Source of the DNA: Anaerolineaceae bacterium
Lineage (GTDB): Bacteria > Chloroflexota > Anaerolineae > Anaerolineales > Anaerolineaceae
Length of the DNA stretch: 32,522 bases
Reading direction: 5' to 3'
NCBI GenBank assembly: GCA_011620505.1
Contig: WOZA01000024.1
Coordinates: 1 to 32,522, forward strand
A program made the position numbers and the translations under genes. Below the pieces are notes generated by a model. That model was not told where the DNA came from, searched no databases, and saw nothing but the letters and a program-made list of their open reading frames with translations. The number at the start of each line of letters is the position of its first letter. Within the stretch, counting starts at the first letter, position 1. Below, piece by piece: positions 16,815 to 24,400 of the stretch.

Positions 16815-17939
16815 CTAGAAGAGCAGCTTACCGCCCAGTACGCAGTGGCGGACCTCAAGCGTCTCAGCATCCAGCAGGGTAAGGTCAGCCCGTTTCCCTA
16901 TGGCGATGGAGCCGATTTCATCCTGCATACCCAACACCCGGGCTGGGTTTGCGGTGGTGGCGCGCAGCGCAGACTCGAGTGGAATGCCAAAGTTGATCAC
17001 CGCACGGCGGAAACATTCCGAAAGCGGAGTGGCACTGCCGGCAATGGTGCCGCTGGCGAGGGTGGCGAGGCCATCCTTCATGGTCACTTTTTGACCGCCC
17101 AACTCATATTCTCCATTTGGCATACCGCATGCCATCATGGCATCGCTAATCAGGCAGATACGATCTTCGCCAAAGATGCTGAATGCAACCCGGATGGCGG
17201 CAGGATGAACATGATGCCCGTCACTGATCAACTCCACGCTGCTGGCATAGTCAGCGGCTGCGCCAATGAGACCAGGAGCACGATGGTTGAAGGGGTTCAT
17301 GGCGTTATAGAGATGGGTGACGTGACTGGCGCCGCGGAAAAAGGCTTCTTTTGCCAGGTCATAATCGGCACTGGTGTGATGGAGGCTGACCACACAGATT
17401 TCGCTGGTGCGCGCGATGAAGTCCAGCGCGCCAGGCTTCTCTGGGGCGACGTCGTTGAGCCGGATGCGACCGCTGCAGGCATCATTGAGCTCAAGGAAGA
17501 AATCATAATCCGGGTCAATCAGGTTATTGGGGTCCATGGCGCCTTTTTTCTCAACGGAGGCAAATGGACCTTCGAGATTGATGCCGCGCATAACAGCTCC
17601 ATCTTCAATGGGGTTGTCCATAAACTCGCTCGCGACCCTGACCATGTTCAGTAGAACGGGTTTTTTCATCGCCATGGTGGTACCAAGGTAGCTGGTGACG
17701 CCAACAGATGCCAGGTAGCGGGCGATGTTCTCATGCGCTTCGCGGGTGCTGTCGCAGAAATCAGTGCCATATGCGCCGTGGATGTGAATATCAATAAATC
17801 CGGGAGCAACGATGCAGCCAGTGGCGTCCAGCACTTCCGACTGGCTATGAGGTTCGCTGATGCGGTCGAACTCAGTATAGACGTCCCCTTCACGCAGGGC
17901 GAAATCTTCGCAAAAAACAAGACCATCTTTAATTAGCAT
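16815..17939 (-). CDS. nagA: N-acetylglucosamine-6-phosphate deacetylase (copy 1)
   Basis: Removes acetate from GlcNAc-6-phosphate to give glucosamine-6-phosphate. This amidohydrolase shows PGFIDIHIHG (about residues 46-55), NLEGPF, the metal-ligand region VSLHHTSADY, THLYNAMNPF, SDGHHVHP and the catalytic-aspartate motif LISDAM, ending with the usual IGKRADLTLLD. The 374-residue length fits. GGTGAAAG precedes the ATG. It is divergent from the HAD/CutC pair and stands at the edge of the amino-sugar locus, where a second, more diverged NagA homologue lies on the other strand. This copy is the more canonical of the two. nagB (deaminase) is not in the window. Confidence 0.93.
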   Translation of the reverse strand: MLIKDGLVFCEDFALREGDVYTEFDRISEPHSQSEVLDATGCIVAPGFIDIHIHGAYGTDFCDSTREAHENIARYLASVGVTSYLGTTMAMKKPVLLNMVRVASEFMDNPIEDGAVMRGINLEGPFASVEKKGAMDPNNLIDPDYDFFLELNDACSGRIRLNDVAPEKPGALDFIARTSEICVVSLHHTSADYDLAKEAFFRGASHVTHLYNAMNPFNHRAPGLIGAAADYASSVELISDGHHVHPAAIRVAFSIFGEDRICLISDAMMACGMPNGEYELGGQKVTMKDGLATLASGTIAGSATPLSECFRRAVINFGIPLESALRATTANPARVLGMQDEIGSIAIGKRADLTLLDAETLEVRHCVLGGKLLF

Positions 17940-17987
17940 CTTTCACCATTCTCCATCGATAGAATCTGCTGCCATGCAAAGCTTCGA

Positions 17988-17993
17988 TATAAT
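17988..17993 (+). promoter_or_regulatory. -10 box of the HAD-CutC unit (divergent with nagA)
   Basis: TATAAT lies 39 nt before the HAD start. Its reverse strand reads TATTAT within the same bases, so nagA may use an overlapping divergent -10. The -35 is weak. Confidence 0.5.
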
Positions 17994-18032
17994 AGCATGA
18001 CGGAAAAATCATAACATAATTAAGGATAGACC

Positions 18033-18815
18033 ATGATAAAAGCGGTATTCTGTGATGTGGACAATACCTTAACCAGCCCCATAACGCGCACCATCCCAAT
18101 CAGTGCTCTTGAAGCCATTCAGAAGGCGCGCAAAAATGGGGTTAAGGTGTTCGTCGCAACCGGCCGGCAAACCCGCGCCTATGAAGAAGGCAAGATATTG
18201 CAGGGCATCGCGTTGGATGGCTATGTGGCGGTCAATGGGCAGCTTTGTTACTTGCCGGATGGGACCATTATTCATAAGGCTGTACTTGATCCGCGGGATG
18301 TGGCCGTTATCTTGCGGCTGGCTCAGGAACTGAACTTTGCCTGCTGCCTGATTGAAGGAGATAAGATCTATCTGACGGGGATTGATGAAAACGTCCGTTC
18401 TTTCCATGAAATGATCCACATTCCATATCCGATGGTCACCTCGGCAGACGGGGCGGAAAGTCGCGATGTGCTTTCCATTGCGCCTTACATCAACTATGCG
18501 ACCCAAGCATTGATCACTCCCCACTTGAAGAGCAGTGAAATTGTGCGTTTTAACCCCTTTAACTGTGACGTGATCCCGCGCAAAGGGGGAAAGGACGTGG
18601 GCATGCAGGCTATGCTGGATTACTTTGAAGTGCCGATCGAGCAGACAATGGCTATTGGGGATGGGCAGAACGATATCAACATGTTGAAGGCGGCTGGGGT
18701 CGGGGTGGCGATTGGGAAGTGCAGCCCGGAAGTGATGGCTGCGGCGGATTATCACGCGCCTGAAGCTGATGAAGATGGCATCTGGCATACGTTCAAAAAG
18801 TTTGGGATCATCTAA
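18033..18815 (+). CDS. Cof-type HAD family sugar phosphatase
   Basis: A HAD-IIB hydrolase, probably dephosphorylating a sugar or similar phosphate in the cytoplasm. Motif I is DVDNT (residues 8-12; the usual DxDGT with Gly replaced by Asn, nucleophile Asp8). Motif II/III surroundings are VFVATGRQ and the conserved Lys in RKGGKDVGM. Motif IV is IGDGQNDINML. The cap is of the C2 type, as in Cof proteins. The 260-residue length is normal. It precedes cutC by 12 nt in one unit. A possible role is to relieve accumulation of sugar phosphate made by the PTS nearby; this is inferred from context. Confidence 0.85.
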   Translation: MIKAVFCDVDNTLTSPITRTIPISALEAIQKARKNGVKVFVATGRQTRAYEEGKILQGIALDGYVAVNGQLCYLPDGTIIHKAVLDPRDVAVILRLAQELNFACCLIEGDKIYLTGIDENVRSFHEMIHIPYPMVTSADGAESRDVLSIAPYINYATQALITPHLKSSEIVRFNPFNCDVIPRKGGKDVGMQAMLDYFEVPIEQTMAIGDGQNDINMLKAAGVGVAIGKCSPEVMAAADYHAPEADEDGIWHTFKKFGII

Positions 18816-18827
18816 TTGGAGATCGGA

Positions 18828-19580
18828 ATGGAAAAAGTGGTCATTGAAGTTTGCTGCGGTTCGGTGGATGATGTGGTGCGGGCAGCAGAAGCTGGAGCGG
18901 ACCGGGTGGAATTGAACTCGGCGCTGTTTGTTGGCGGACTGACTCCTTCGATTGGAGCGGTACTGGAAGCCAAACTCAGGGTGGACATCCCCGTCATCAG
19001 CATGATACGTCCGCGCGCAGGAGGGTTCTGTTACACCGACCTGGAGTTCGAGACCATGCTGCGGGATACGCGCGAACTGGCGAAGGCAGGCACGGATGGT
19101 TTTGCGGTTGGTTTTCTAACTACTGAAGGATGGTTGGATGAAGAACGCTGCAAGATTTGGGTAGATGCAGCGGGAGAGAGGGAATTGGTGTTCCACCGCG
19201 CCTTTGATATTATGAAAAATGAACCGGAAGAAGTGCTGCCGCGGCTGGCTGAGCTCGGTTTTAAACGGGTTCTGACCAGTGGGAGGGAACCTTCTGCACC
19301 GGCAGGAGCAGAAATGATCAAACGTTGTGTGCAAGTGGGGGCGGTGGAAGTCCTGGCGGGGGGCGGCGTTCGGGCGGAAAATGTGCAGGAGTTAATTCAA
19401 AACACTGGCTGCCGGCAAGTACACTTCACCTGCCACACGAGGCAAAGCGATCCATCCGTGCGGGGAGCCAAATTATCCTTTGGGTTGCCAAATATGCCAG
19501 AAGATGATAAGTTCGATCTAATGGATATTAAAAGGTTAACCGGCTTGATCAGGTTGATCCGCACTTTACCCACATCCTAA
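18828..19580 (+). CDS. cutC: CutC family TIM-barrel protein
   Basis: A CutC homologue of 250 residues. Family features are EVCCGSVDDVVRAAEAGADRVELNS at the N-terminus, GGLTPSIGAV, the ISMIRPRAGGFCY strand, FHRAFDIM, VLTSGREPSA, and the AGGGVRAENV loop. The ATG at 18828 is preferred over the upstream TTG because GGAG precedes it by six bases. CutC was named for copper homeostasis, but the E. coli phenotype was later traced to the MicL small RNA in the cutC 3' region, so the protein's biochemical role is open. Here it sits between a sugar phosphatase and a PTS amino-sugar run, which points to a metabolic role. Confidence 0.9.
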   Translation: MEKVVIEVCCGSVDDVVRAAEAGADRVELNSALFVGGLTPSIGAVLEAKLRVDIPVISMIRPRAGGFCYTDLEFETMLRDTRELAKAGTDGFAVGFLTTEGWLDEERCKIWVDAAGERELVFHRAFDIMKNEPEEVLPRLAELGFKRVLTSGREPSAPAGAEMIKRCVQVGAVEVLAGGGVRAENVQELIQNTGCRQVHFTCHTRQSDPSVRGAKLSFGLPNMPEDDKFDLMDIKRLTGLIRLIRTLPTS

Positions 19581-19613
19581 GGGTCGACAGAGCACGGGGG
19601 CAGTGACTTTTTT

Positions 19614-19674
19614 ACCAAAATAGACCACTTGTATTGACACTGGTGATTTTTGTATTATTATAGAATTGCCAGTG
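19614..19674 (+). promoter_or_regulatory. Promoter with GntR/NagR-like operator candidates
   Basis: TTGACA (19634-19639) is followed by an AT-rich stretch with overlapping -10 candidates (ATTATA at 17 bp, TATAGA at 19 bp). Just upstream, the 16-mer at 19614-19629 matches 11 of 16 positions of the DasR/NagR-type dre consensus ACTGGTCTAGACCACT, with the right half TAGACCACT complete. A further inverted repeat CACTGG (19638-19643) / CCAGTG (19669-19674) flanks the -10. The layout suits repression of the downstream SIS-PTS run. No GntR regulator gene lies in the window. Confidence 0.5.
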
Positions 19675-19759
19675 AGACAGAGTCTTTATCAACTTGCTGG
19701 AACCATTATTGCAATCAGTCCGAACTGTTTTAACAATAAAATACTACAGAGGTGTACGG

Positions 19760-20464
19760 ATGGACAATGAAGTGTTCGAGATGGCATATAAGCTCATCGG
19801 CAAACTCCAGGAAACTCAGGGAGAAAACATTCTCGCGGCTGCGCGCTGCATAGCAGACACGTTCGAACATGGCGGCATTATACAAGCTTTTGGATCCGGG
19901 CATTCTTATGCCGGGGCAATTGAGCTTTGTGGGCGGGCTGGTGGCTACGTACCCTCGAAAGTGATCAAAGATCCAGCTGGTGGTATGTATGAATCCATCC
20001 AGGGTGTGGGTGAAATCCTGATGAAGAAAGTTGAGATCTTGAAGGAGGATGTGGTTTTCATCATTTCCAACTCAGGTCGCAATCCTTTACCAATTGAGAT
20101 TGCCTTACAGGCAAAACAAAGGGGCGCAAAAGTAGTTGCTCTGACTTCCGTCAGCGCAAGTTCCAAACTTAGTTCAAAGCATCAGTCCGGCAAACGCTTG
20201 TTTGAGGTGGCAGATGTAGTCATTGACAATCAGGTTCCTGATGGCGATGCCAGCATCCAGCTTGAAGGGCTCGATACCGCTATTTGTGGTATGTCTTCGA
20301 TTGTCACCTCGGTTGCGCTGCAGGCTGTCGTGCTTGAATCGGCGAAGATGCTCCTCGCAAGGGGTATCACGCCGCCATTCTTTAAGTCACAGAATATCGA
20401 TGGAGGTGAAGAATATAACGACGCATTGCTCAAGAAGTACTTTAATCGGATCAATCATATGTAG
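19760..20464 (+). CDS. SIS-domain sugar-phosphate protein, UPF0309-like (copy 1)
   Basis: A 234-residue SIS (sugar isomerase) domain protein of the UPF0309 type. The phosphosugar-binding signature is AFGSGHSYAGAIELCGRAGG (about 43-62). The second half is VFIISNSGRNPLPIEIALQAKQRGAKVVALT, with the Ser-rich phosphate site SNSGRN. Members bind or isomerise phosphosugars, or cleave them as MurQ does, but substrates are mostly unknown. The start is moved 66 nt downstream of the track start, to the ATG after AGAGGTG; this also places it sensibly below the promoter. It is the first gene of the PTS run. Confidence 0.85.
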   Translation: MDNEVFEMAYKLIGKLQETQGENILAAARCIADTFEHGGIIQAFGSGHSYAGAIELCGRAGGYVPSKVIKDPAGGMYESIQGVGEILMKKVEILKEDVVFIISNSGRNPLPIEIALQAKQRGAKVVALTSVSASSKLSSKHQSGKRLFEVADVVIDNQVPDGDASIQLEGLDTAICGMSSIVTSVALQAVVLESAKMLLARGITPPFFKSQNIDGGEEYNDALLKKYFNRINHM

Positions 20465-20471
20465 TTAATCA

Positions 20472-20485
20472 GGAGGGAAACCTCC
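20472..20485 (+). other. GNRA-tetraloop hairpin before PTS IIC
   Basis: GGAGG-GAAA-CCTCC forms a perfect 5-bp stem closed by a GNRA tetraloop, eight bases after the SIS stop. It hides a Shine-Dalgarno-like GGAGG; the true AAAGGAG of IIC lies further on. It may stabilise or process the message. Confidence 0.45.
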
Positions 20486-20512
20486 AAAACTAATGAAAGG
20501 AGTTTGACCTAA

Positions 20513-21253
20513 ATGAGTACGTTTCTTCTCGCTTTATTCTTAGCAATCTTTACCGGCTTAATGATTGTGTTTGCGTCATTGGCCATGGGCGGCATCTACA
20601 ATCCGCTCATTTTCGGCGTCGTCACCGGTCTTTTGGTCGGCGATGTTCGGCTGGGTCTTGAGGTTGGTGCAATGTGCGCCCTCTATGACATTGGCTTCTA
20701 TACCTACGGAGGCGCGACAACGCCTGACTATAACGTAGGGGCAATGTTTGGCGTGGTCGTCGCGAAACAGAGTGGTGACGTCAACCAGGGTATCATTATC
20801 GGTACCGTTGTTGCCCTGCTCATGTCGTGGTTCGACATTCTTGGCCGCGGTGTTACAACCGTCTTCCAGCACGGTGGCGACAGAGCCTTGGCCAACAGAG
20901 ACATCAAAGCCTTCGAACGCTGGCATCTGCTCGGCACCCAGGGTTGGTTCTGGAGCCGTTTCATCCCCGTGTTTATCGGCATGATGCTGATTGACAATTA
21001 TCAGGTGATTTCCAACTTTATCAACAATTACGCCTGGATCAAGGATGGTCTGGCTGTAATTGGGAAGGCTCTCCCAGCGGTCGGCTTTGCACTGCTGCTT
21101 TCATATATGGATATCAAGAACTTCTGGCCATTTATGTTAATCGGCTATGCACTCTATGCTTTTATGGGCGTTCCTACGCTCGGTCTGGCCATTATCGGTA
21201 TTGCCCTCGGCTATCTCTTCACCAACTTTATGAAAAAAGAGGAGGCAAGGTAA
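20513..21253 (+). CDS. PTS mannose/sorbose-family transporter subunit IIC
   Basis: Integral membrane channel subunit of a mannose-family phosphotransferase system, which imports and phosphorylates sugars with IID and the IIAB domains. The 246-residue protein is mostly hydrophobic helices. Family features include FASLAMGGIYNPLIFGVVTGLLVGDVRLGLEVGA near the N-terminus, where IIC-Man proteins carry a similar Gly-rich re-entrant segment, YGGATTPDYNVGAMFGV, and a C-terminus rich in membrane helices ending in KKEEAR. AAAGGAG precedes the ATG. IID follows after one base. Family members move mannose, fructose, sorbose, GlcNAc or GalNAc, and the exact sugar cannot be read from sequence. Confidence 0.9.
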   Translation: MSTFLLALFLAIFTGLMIVFASLAMGGIYNPLIFGVVTGLLVGDVRLGLEVGAMCALYDIGFYTYGGATTPDYNVGAMFGVVVAKQSGDVNQGIIIGTVVALLMSWFDILGRGVTTVFQHGGDRALANRDIKAFERWHLLGTQGWFWSRFIPVFIGMMLIDNYQVISNFINNYAWIKDGLAVIGKALPAVGFALLLSYMDIKNFWPFMLIGYALYAFMGVPTLGLAIIGIALGYLFTNFMKKEEAR

Positions 21254-21254
21254 G

Positions 21255-22082
21255 ATGGCACGCACAAATGCTAAACTCTCTGAACAGGCTTTAAAGAAAG
21301 CCGCCAACCGTCACAACTGGGCTCTGCAGTGGTGCTGGAACTACGAACGTATGCAGGCTTCCGGCTTTGCATATGCCATGGTTCCGATCATGAAAGAGCT
21401 CTATGACACCAACGATGAGGTTTGCGAAAACCTCGAACGTCACATGCAGTTCTACAACTGCCATCCGGGCGGTTCAGCCGTGATTATGGGCGCAGCGGTT
21501 GCCCTTGAAGAAGGCTACGAAACTGACATGTCCAACAGCATCAAGGTTGCCTTGATGGGACCTCTGGCGAGCATTGGCGACACAATCCAGGCTGTGCTGG
21601 TGAAACCGATTGCCTACATCATCGCTGCTGGAATGGCAGCCGAAGGCAGCTTCCTCTCCCTGCCCGTGATCATCCTTCCACTTCTGGCTCTCTTCCTGGC
21701 GAGATGGCCGCTCTTCAAATGGGGTTACAAACGCTCTGTTGCCATCCTCGAAGATATCGAGGGCAACACTGACTTCAACACCATGCGCAAGGCTGCTCAA
21801 ATCCTCGGGTTGACGGTTGTTGGTGGATTTGTGCCAAGCATGATTGGCCTGACACTGAAGTACACTTACTCCCAAACTTTAACCGATCCAGCGACCGGAC
21901 AGGATGTGGTAAAGACCGTCGCTCTGCAAGATACGCTTGACGGCATCCTGCCGAAACTGCTGCCAATCGCGCTGGTTGCATTCTGCTACTGGCTGATCAA
22001 GAGAAAGGTCAATCCCGTTCGGGTTATCGCAATCGTTGCGGTGATTGCTTTTGTCCTGGGCGCGCTCGGCGTTTTGGGCTAA
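21255..22082 (+). CDS. PTS mannose/sorbose-family transporter subunit IID
   Basis: Membrane subunit that pairs with IIC. The N-terminal soluble part shows the IID pattern QWCWNYERMQASGFAYAM and RHMQFYNCHP (most members have FFNTHP), then GAAVALEEGY and MGPLASIGDTIQAVLVKP, which is highly characteristic of IID. The C-terminal half has several membrane helices. The 275-residue length is typical. It starts one base after IIC. No domain fusion is seen. Confidence 0.93.
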   Translation: MARTNAKLSEQALKKAANRHNWALQWCWNYERMQASGFAYAMVPIMKELYDTNDEVCENLERHMQFYNCHPGGSAVIMGAAVALEEGYETDMSNSIKVALMGPLASIGDTIQAVLVKPIAYIIAAGMAAEGSFLSLPVIILPLLALFLARWPLFKWGYKRSVAILEDIEGNTDFNTMRKAAQILGLTVVGGFVPSMIGLTLKYTYSQTLTDPATGQDVVKTVALQDTLDGILPKLLPIALVAFCYWLIKRKVNPVRVIAIVAVIAFVLGALGVLG

Positions 22083-22097
22083 AATTTAGTACAATTG

Positions 22098-22131
22098 TTG
22101 GTGGCGGAGAAAATCCCTTCTCCGCCACCAA
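22098..22131 (+). other. Perfect 14-bp hairpin between IID and IIB
   Basis: TTGGTGGCGGAGAA and its exact complement flank a six-base loop. No T-tract follows directly, although TTTTTT occurs about 13 nt later. It probably tunes the IIB share of the operon message by partial termination or RNA protection. Confidence 0.65.
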
Positions 22132-22164
22132 ACTATACGAGGGATTTTTTGGAGAGAGCAAAAT

Positions 22165-22650
22165 ATGATTAAGCATCTTCGCATTGATAACCGTTTGATC
22201 CACGGACAGGTCGCCGTTACATGGATGCGCCGTATTAACGCGGATGCGATTGCAGTTGTTAACGATGACGTTGCCAAAGATCGCATTCAAAAGATGGCGC
22301 TGCCCCTTGCCGCAAGAGACGCGAAAGTCTTGGTGCTGTCGCATCAAGAGCTGCAAGACTACGTCAAAGAGCACCCGGATGAATCGCTTTTTGTAATCGC
22401 CAAATCCCCGATGGATGCCCTGCGCATCCTGGAGAGTGGGCTTGAAGTTGGCGAAGTCAATGTGGGGAATGCCGCCCCGATCGCCGGAACCAAGTATGTC
22501 ATGGTGGATAAATCAATCGCTGCCACCAAAGAAGACGCGGAAGTGTATCGTAAGATCGCGGAACTACGGGGCGGCAAACTGATGACCCAGACGGTCTCCA
22601 CTTATCAACCTCAGGACTTTCTCCAACTGCTGCGCAAAGCCGGCCTTTAG
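22165..22650 (+). CDS. PTS mannose/sorbose-family subunit IIB
   Basis: Cytoplasmic subunit that accepts phosphate from IIA and passes it to the sugar held by IIC/IID. The active-site signature RIDNRLIHGQVAVTW lies at residues 6-20, with phosphorylated His13. The 161-residue length matches a stand-alone IIB. GGAGAGAG precedes the ATG. A IIA domain is neither fused to it nor present elsewhere in the window, so it must come from another locus. Confidence 0.93.
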   Translation: MIKHLRIDNRLIHGQVAVTWMRRINADAIAVVNDDVAKDRIQKMALPLAARDAKVLVLSHQELQDYVKEHPDESLFVIAKSPMDALRILESGLEVGEVNVGNAAPIAGTKYVMVDKSIAATKEDAEVYRKIAELRGGKLMTQTVSTYQPQDFLQLLRKAGL

Positions 22651-22692
22651 GCTCCCGCGGCAGCATTCGAACGAATGCCCGTTTAAATACGA

Positions 22693-22735
22693 AAATAGTG
22701 GTGGTCACTTCGAGGATTCGGGGTGACCACTATTT
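22693..22735 (+). other. Bulged hairpin after PTS IIB
   Basis: AAATAGTGG-TGG-TCAC pairs with GTGACCACTATTT (one 3-nt bulge). Only a weak T-rich tail follows. It may be a partial terminator or an RNA-stabilising element between IIB and the next gene. Confidence 0.5.
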
Positions 22736-22767
22736 ATAGACGCAACAAGTGAATAGGAAACCCTGCC

Positions 22768-23403
22768 ATGCAATTGAAAATCGCCAAAATTATTAATAGC
22801 CTGCTTATCGTTCTGACCGTAATTATCTTAGCGCTTGCGGGAGGCTATATCTTTGTATACAACCGCTACCCCGAATTTAGGACGACTTACTTAATTATTT
22901 TCGTGCTTGTTGCTATTGGATTGATGCTCTTTTTCAGATGGATGGAAGAGGGCTGGGACAAACGTGTCATTACCCGCATGGTCAAAGATGGTAAGGTCGC
23001 GTTGGCAAATATCAAACACTCGGAACGCGTGATGCGCATGCGCGACAGCACATTTACCAATTTCTGGCTGTATGAATTCGTGGCAGATTTGGTAACTCCC
23101 GATCTCGTAAACCTGAACGAAGTGAAATTCTGGGAAAAAATGAATGCGGACACCCAACAGATTCCCAACGGCTCCGTCTTTGTGACGTACGACCCCGAAA
23201 AGCCAACCCAAATCTTTGTTGTGCCAAATGTGTTGATCAGCCAGCTGCCCGAGCTGATGCCCGTGGTGCGTAAGATTGAAGCGAATGCGTCCATTCGGTA
23301 CCTGGACGCGTATTACAACAAAGGCATGGTTATCAAAAGCATGAAAGACTCGCTGGCGGAGCAGAGCCAGGCGGTGGAAGAAAAGAAAAAGAAGGAAGGC
23401 TGA
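22768..23403 (+). CDS. Two-helix membrane protein of unknown function in the PTS operon
   Basis: I do not recognise this family. Two membrane helices occur at about residues 9-31 (SLLIVLTVIILALAGGYIFVY) and 38-57 (TTYLIIFVLVAIGLMLFF). A soluble domain of about 140 residues follows, with WEKMNADTQQIPNGSVFVTYDPEKPTQIFVVPN in its core, ending in a charged Glu/Lys tail. After the second helix a positively charged RWMEEGWDKR segment suggests a cytoplasmic C-terminal domain. AGGAAA precedes the ATG. It ends one base before the Gfo/Idh gene, so it belongs to the operon. It is not a IIA subunit as far as I can see. Confidence 0.7.
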   Translation: MQLKIAKIINSLLIVLTVIILALAGGYIFVYNRYPEFRTTYLIIFVLVAIGLMLFFRWMEEGWDKRVITRMVKDGKVALANIKHSERVMRMRDSTFTNFWLYEFVADLVTPDLVNLNEVKFWEKMNADTQQIPNGSVFVTYDPEKPTQIFVVPNVLISQLPELMPVVRKIEANASIRYLDAYYNKGMVIKSMKDSLAEQSQAVEEKKKKEG

Positions 23404-23404
23404 G

Positions 23405-24400
23405 ATGATGAGGATTGGGACAATAGGAACCGGGATTATCGTTGATGGTTTTTTTGATGCGGTCAGCAAGACCGACGACGCAGAAGTGGTTGTGATCTAC
23501 TCGCGCAATGAAGAAACCGCGCAGGCTTTTGCAGCCAAGCACAACCTGACAAAATGGCATACAGACCGGGATGCTTTTCTGAATGACCCTGAGATCGACG
23601 TCGTTTATGTAGCCTCACCCAATTCGCTCCATTACCAATGGACGCTTGATGCCCTGAAGGCAGGCAAAGGGGTCATTTGCGAAAAACCCTTTGTTTCGAC
23701 CCGCGCGGAGTGTGAGACCCTGCGTAATCTTGCTCACGAAAAAGGCTTGTTCCTGGTGGAGGCTATCACTGTCCCGCATCTGCCCAACTTCCAATTGATC
23801 CGCGACCATTTGGATAAAATCGCTCCGGTCAGGTTGGTGCAGCTCAACTTTTCGCAGTACTCAAGCAAACACAAAGCTTTTTTGGAAGGCAAGAATCCGA
23901 ACATCTTCAACCCTGCCTTTGCTGGCGGCGCCTTGATGGATATCAACTACTACAACTTGCGCTTCATGCTTGATCTGTTCGGCGAGCCTGAGAATGTGCG
24001 CTATTTTGCCAATCTTGCGCACAATGGCATCGACACATCCGGTGTGCTGCTGATGACCTATCCGGGTTTTCTGGCAGAGGCTGTAGGGGCAAAGGACAGC
24101 CGCAGCGAGAATATGGTGCAAATCCAGGGCGAAAAGGGTTACATCAAAGTGCCCAAGGAAAGCAGCCGCTGCATCTCGTTCACGGTAGTCACCCAGAATG
24201 GCGAAGAAACATTCAATGAGCAGGCAGATGATAACGTGCTTGTCTATGAGATGCGGGAATTCGCTGAAATGTACCAAACTAACGACCTGGCCAAACGAGA
24301 TGAATTGTTGGAAATGACCTGCCGTGGCATGAAGTGGCTTGAGATAGCCCGCAAGGACGGCGGAGTATATTTTGAAGGAGAAACGCGATATGTGGATTAG
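23405..24400 (+). CDS. Gfo/Idh/MocA family oxidoreductase
   Basis: NAD(P)-dependent sugar or polyol dehydrogenase of 331 residues. The Rossmann fold is at the N-terminus (RIGTIGTGIIVDGFF), followed by VYVASPNSLHYQWTLDALKAGKGVICEKPF, whose EKP lysine is catalytic in this family. The second domain contains GGALMDINYYNLRFMLDLFG. Substrates vary widely (inositols, sugar acids, glycosides via 3-keto intermediates, amino sugars). It begins one base after the membrane protein and overlaps the next gene by 11 nt, showing tight co-expression. A role in modifying an unusual amino sugar is inferred from context. Confidence 0.9.
   Translation: MMRIGTIGTGIIVDGFFDAVSKTDDAEVVVIYSRNEETAQAFAAKHNLTKWHTDRDAFLNDPEIDVVYVASPNSLHYQWTLDALKAGKGVICEKPFVSTRAECETLRNLAHEKGLFLVEAITVPHLPNFQLIRDHLDKIAPVRLVQLNFSQYSSKHKAFLEGKNPNIFNPAFAGGALMDINYYNLRFMLDLFGEPENVRYFANLAHNGIDTSGVLLMTYPGFLAEAVGAKDSRSENMVQIQGEKGYIKVPKESSRCISFTVVTQNGEETFNEQADDNVLVYEMREFAEMYQTNDLAKRDELLEMTCRGMKWLEIARKDGGVYFEGETRYVD

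Noticed and set aside
16812-17654. 280-residue plus-strand ORF over nagA
   Set aside because: Antisense shadow of nagA; its composition is unlike a folded protein and it shows no motif.
17997-18014. Five-codon upstream ORF ahead of the HAD gene
   Set aside because: Its ATG lies only three bases after the TATAAT box, upstream of the expected transcription start, so it would not be in the message.
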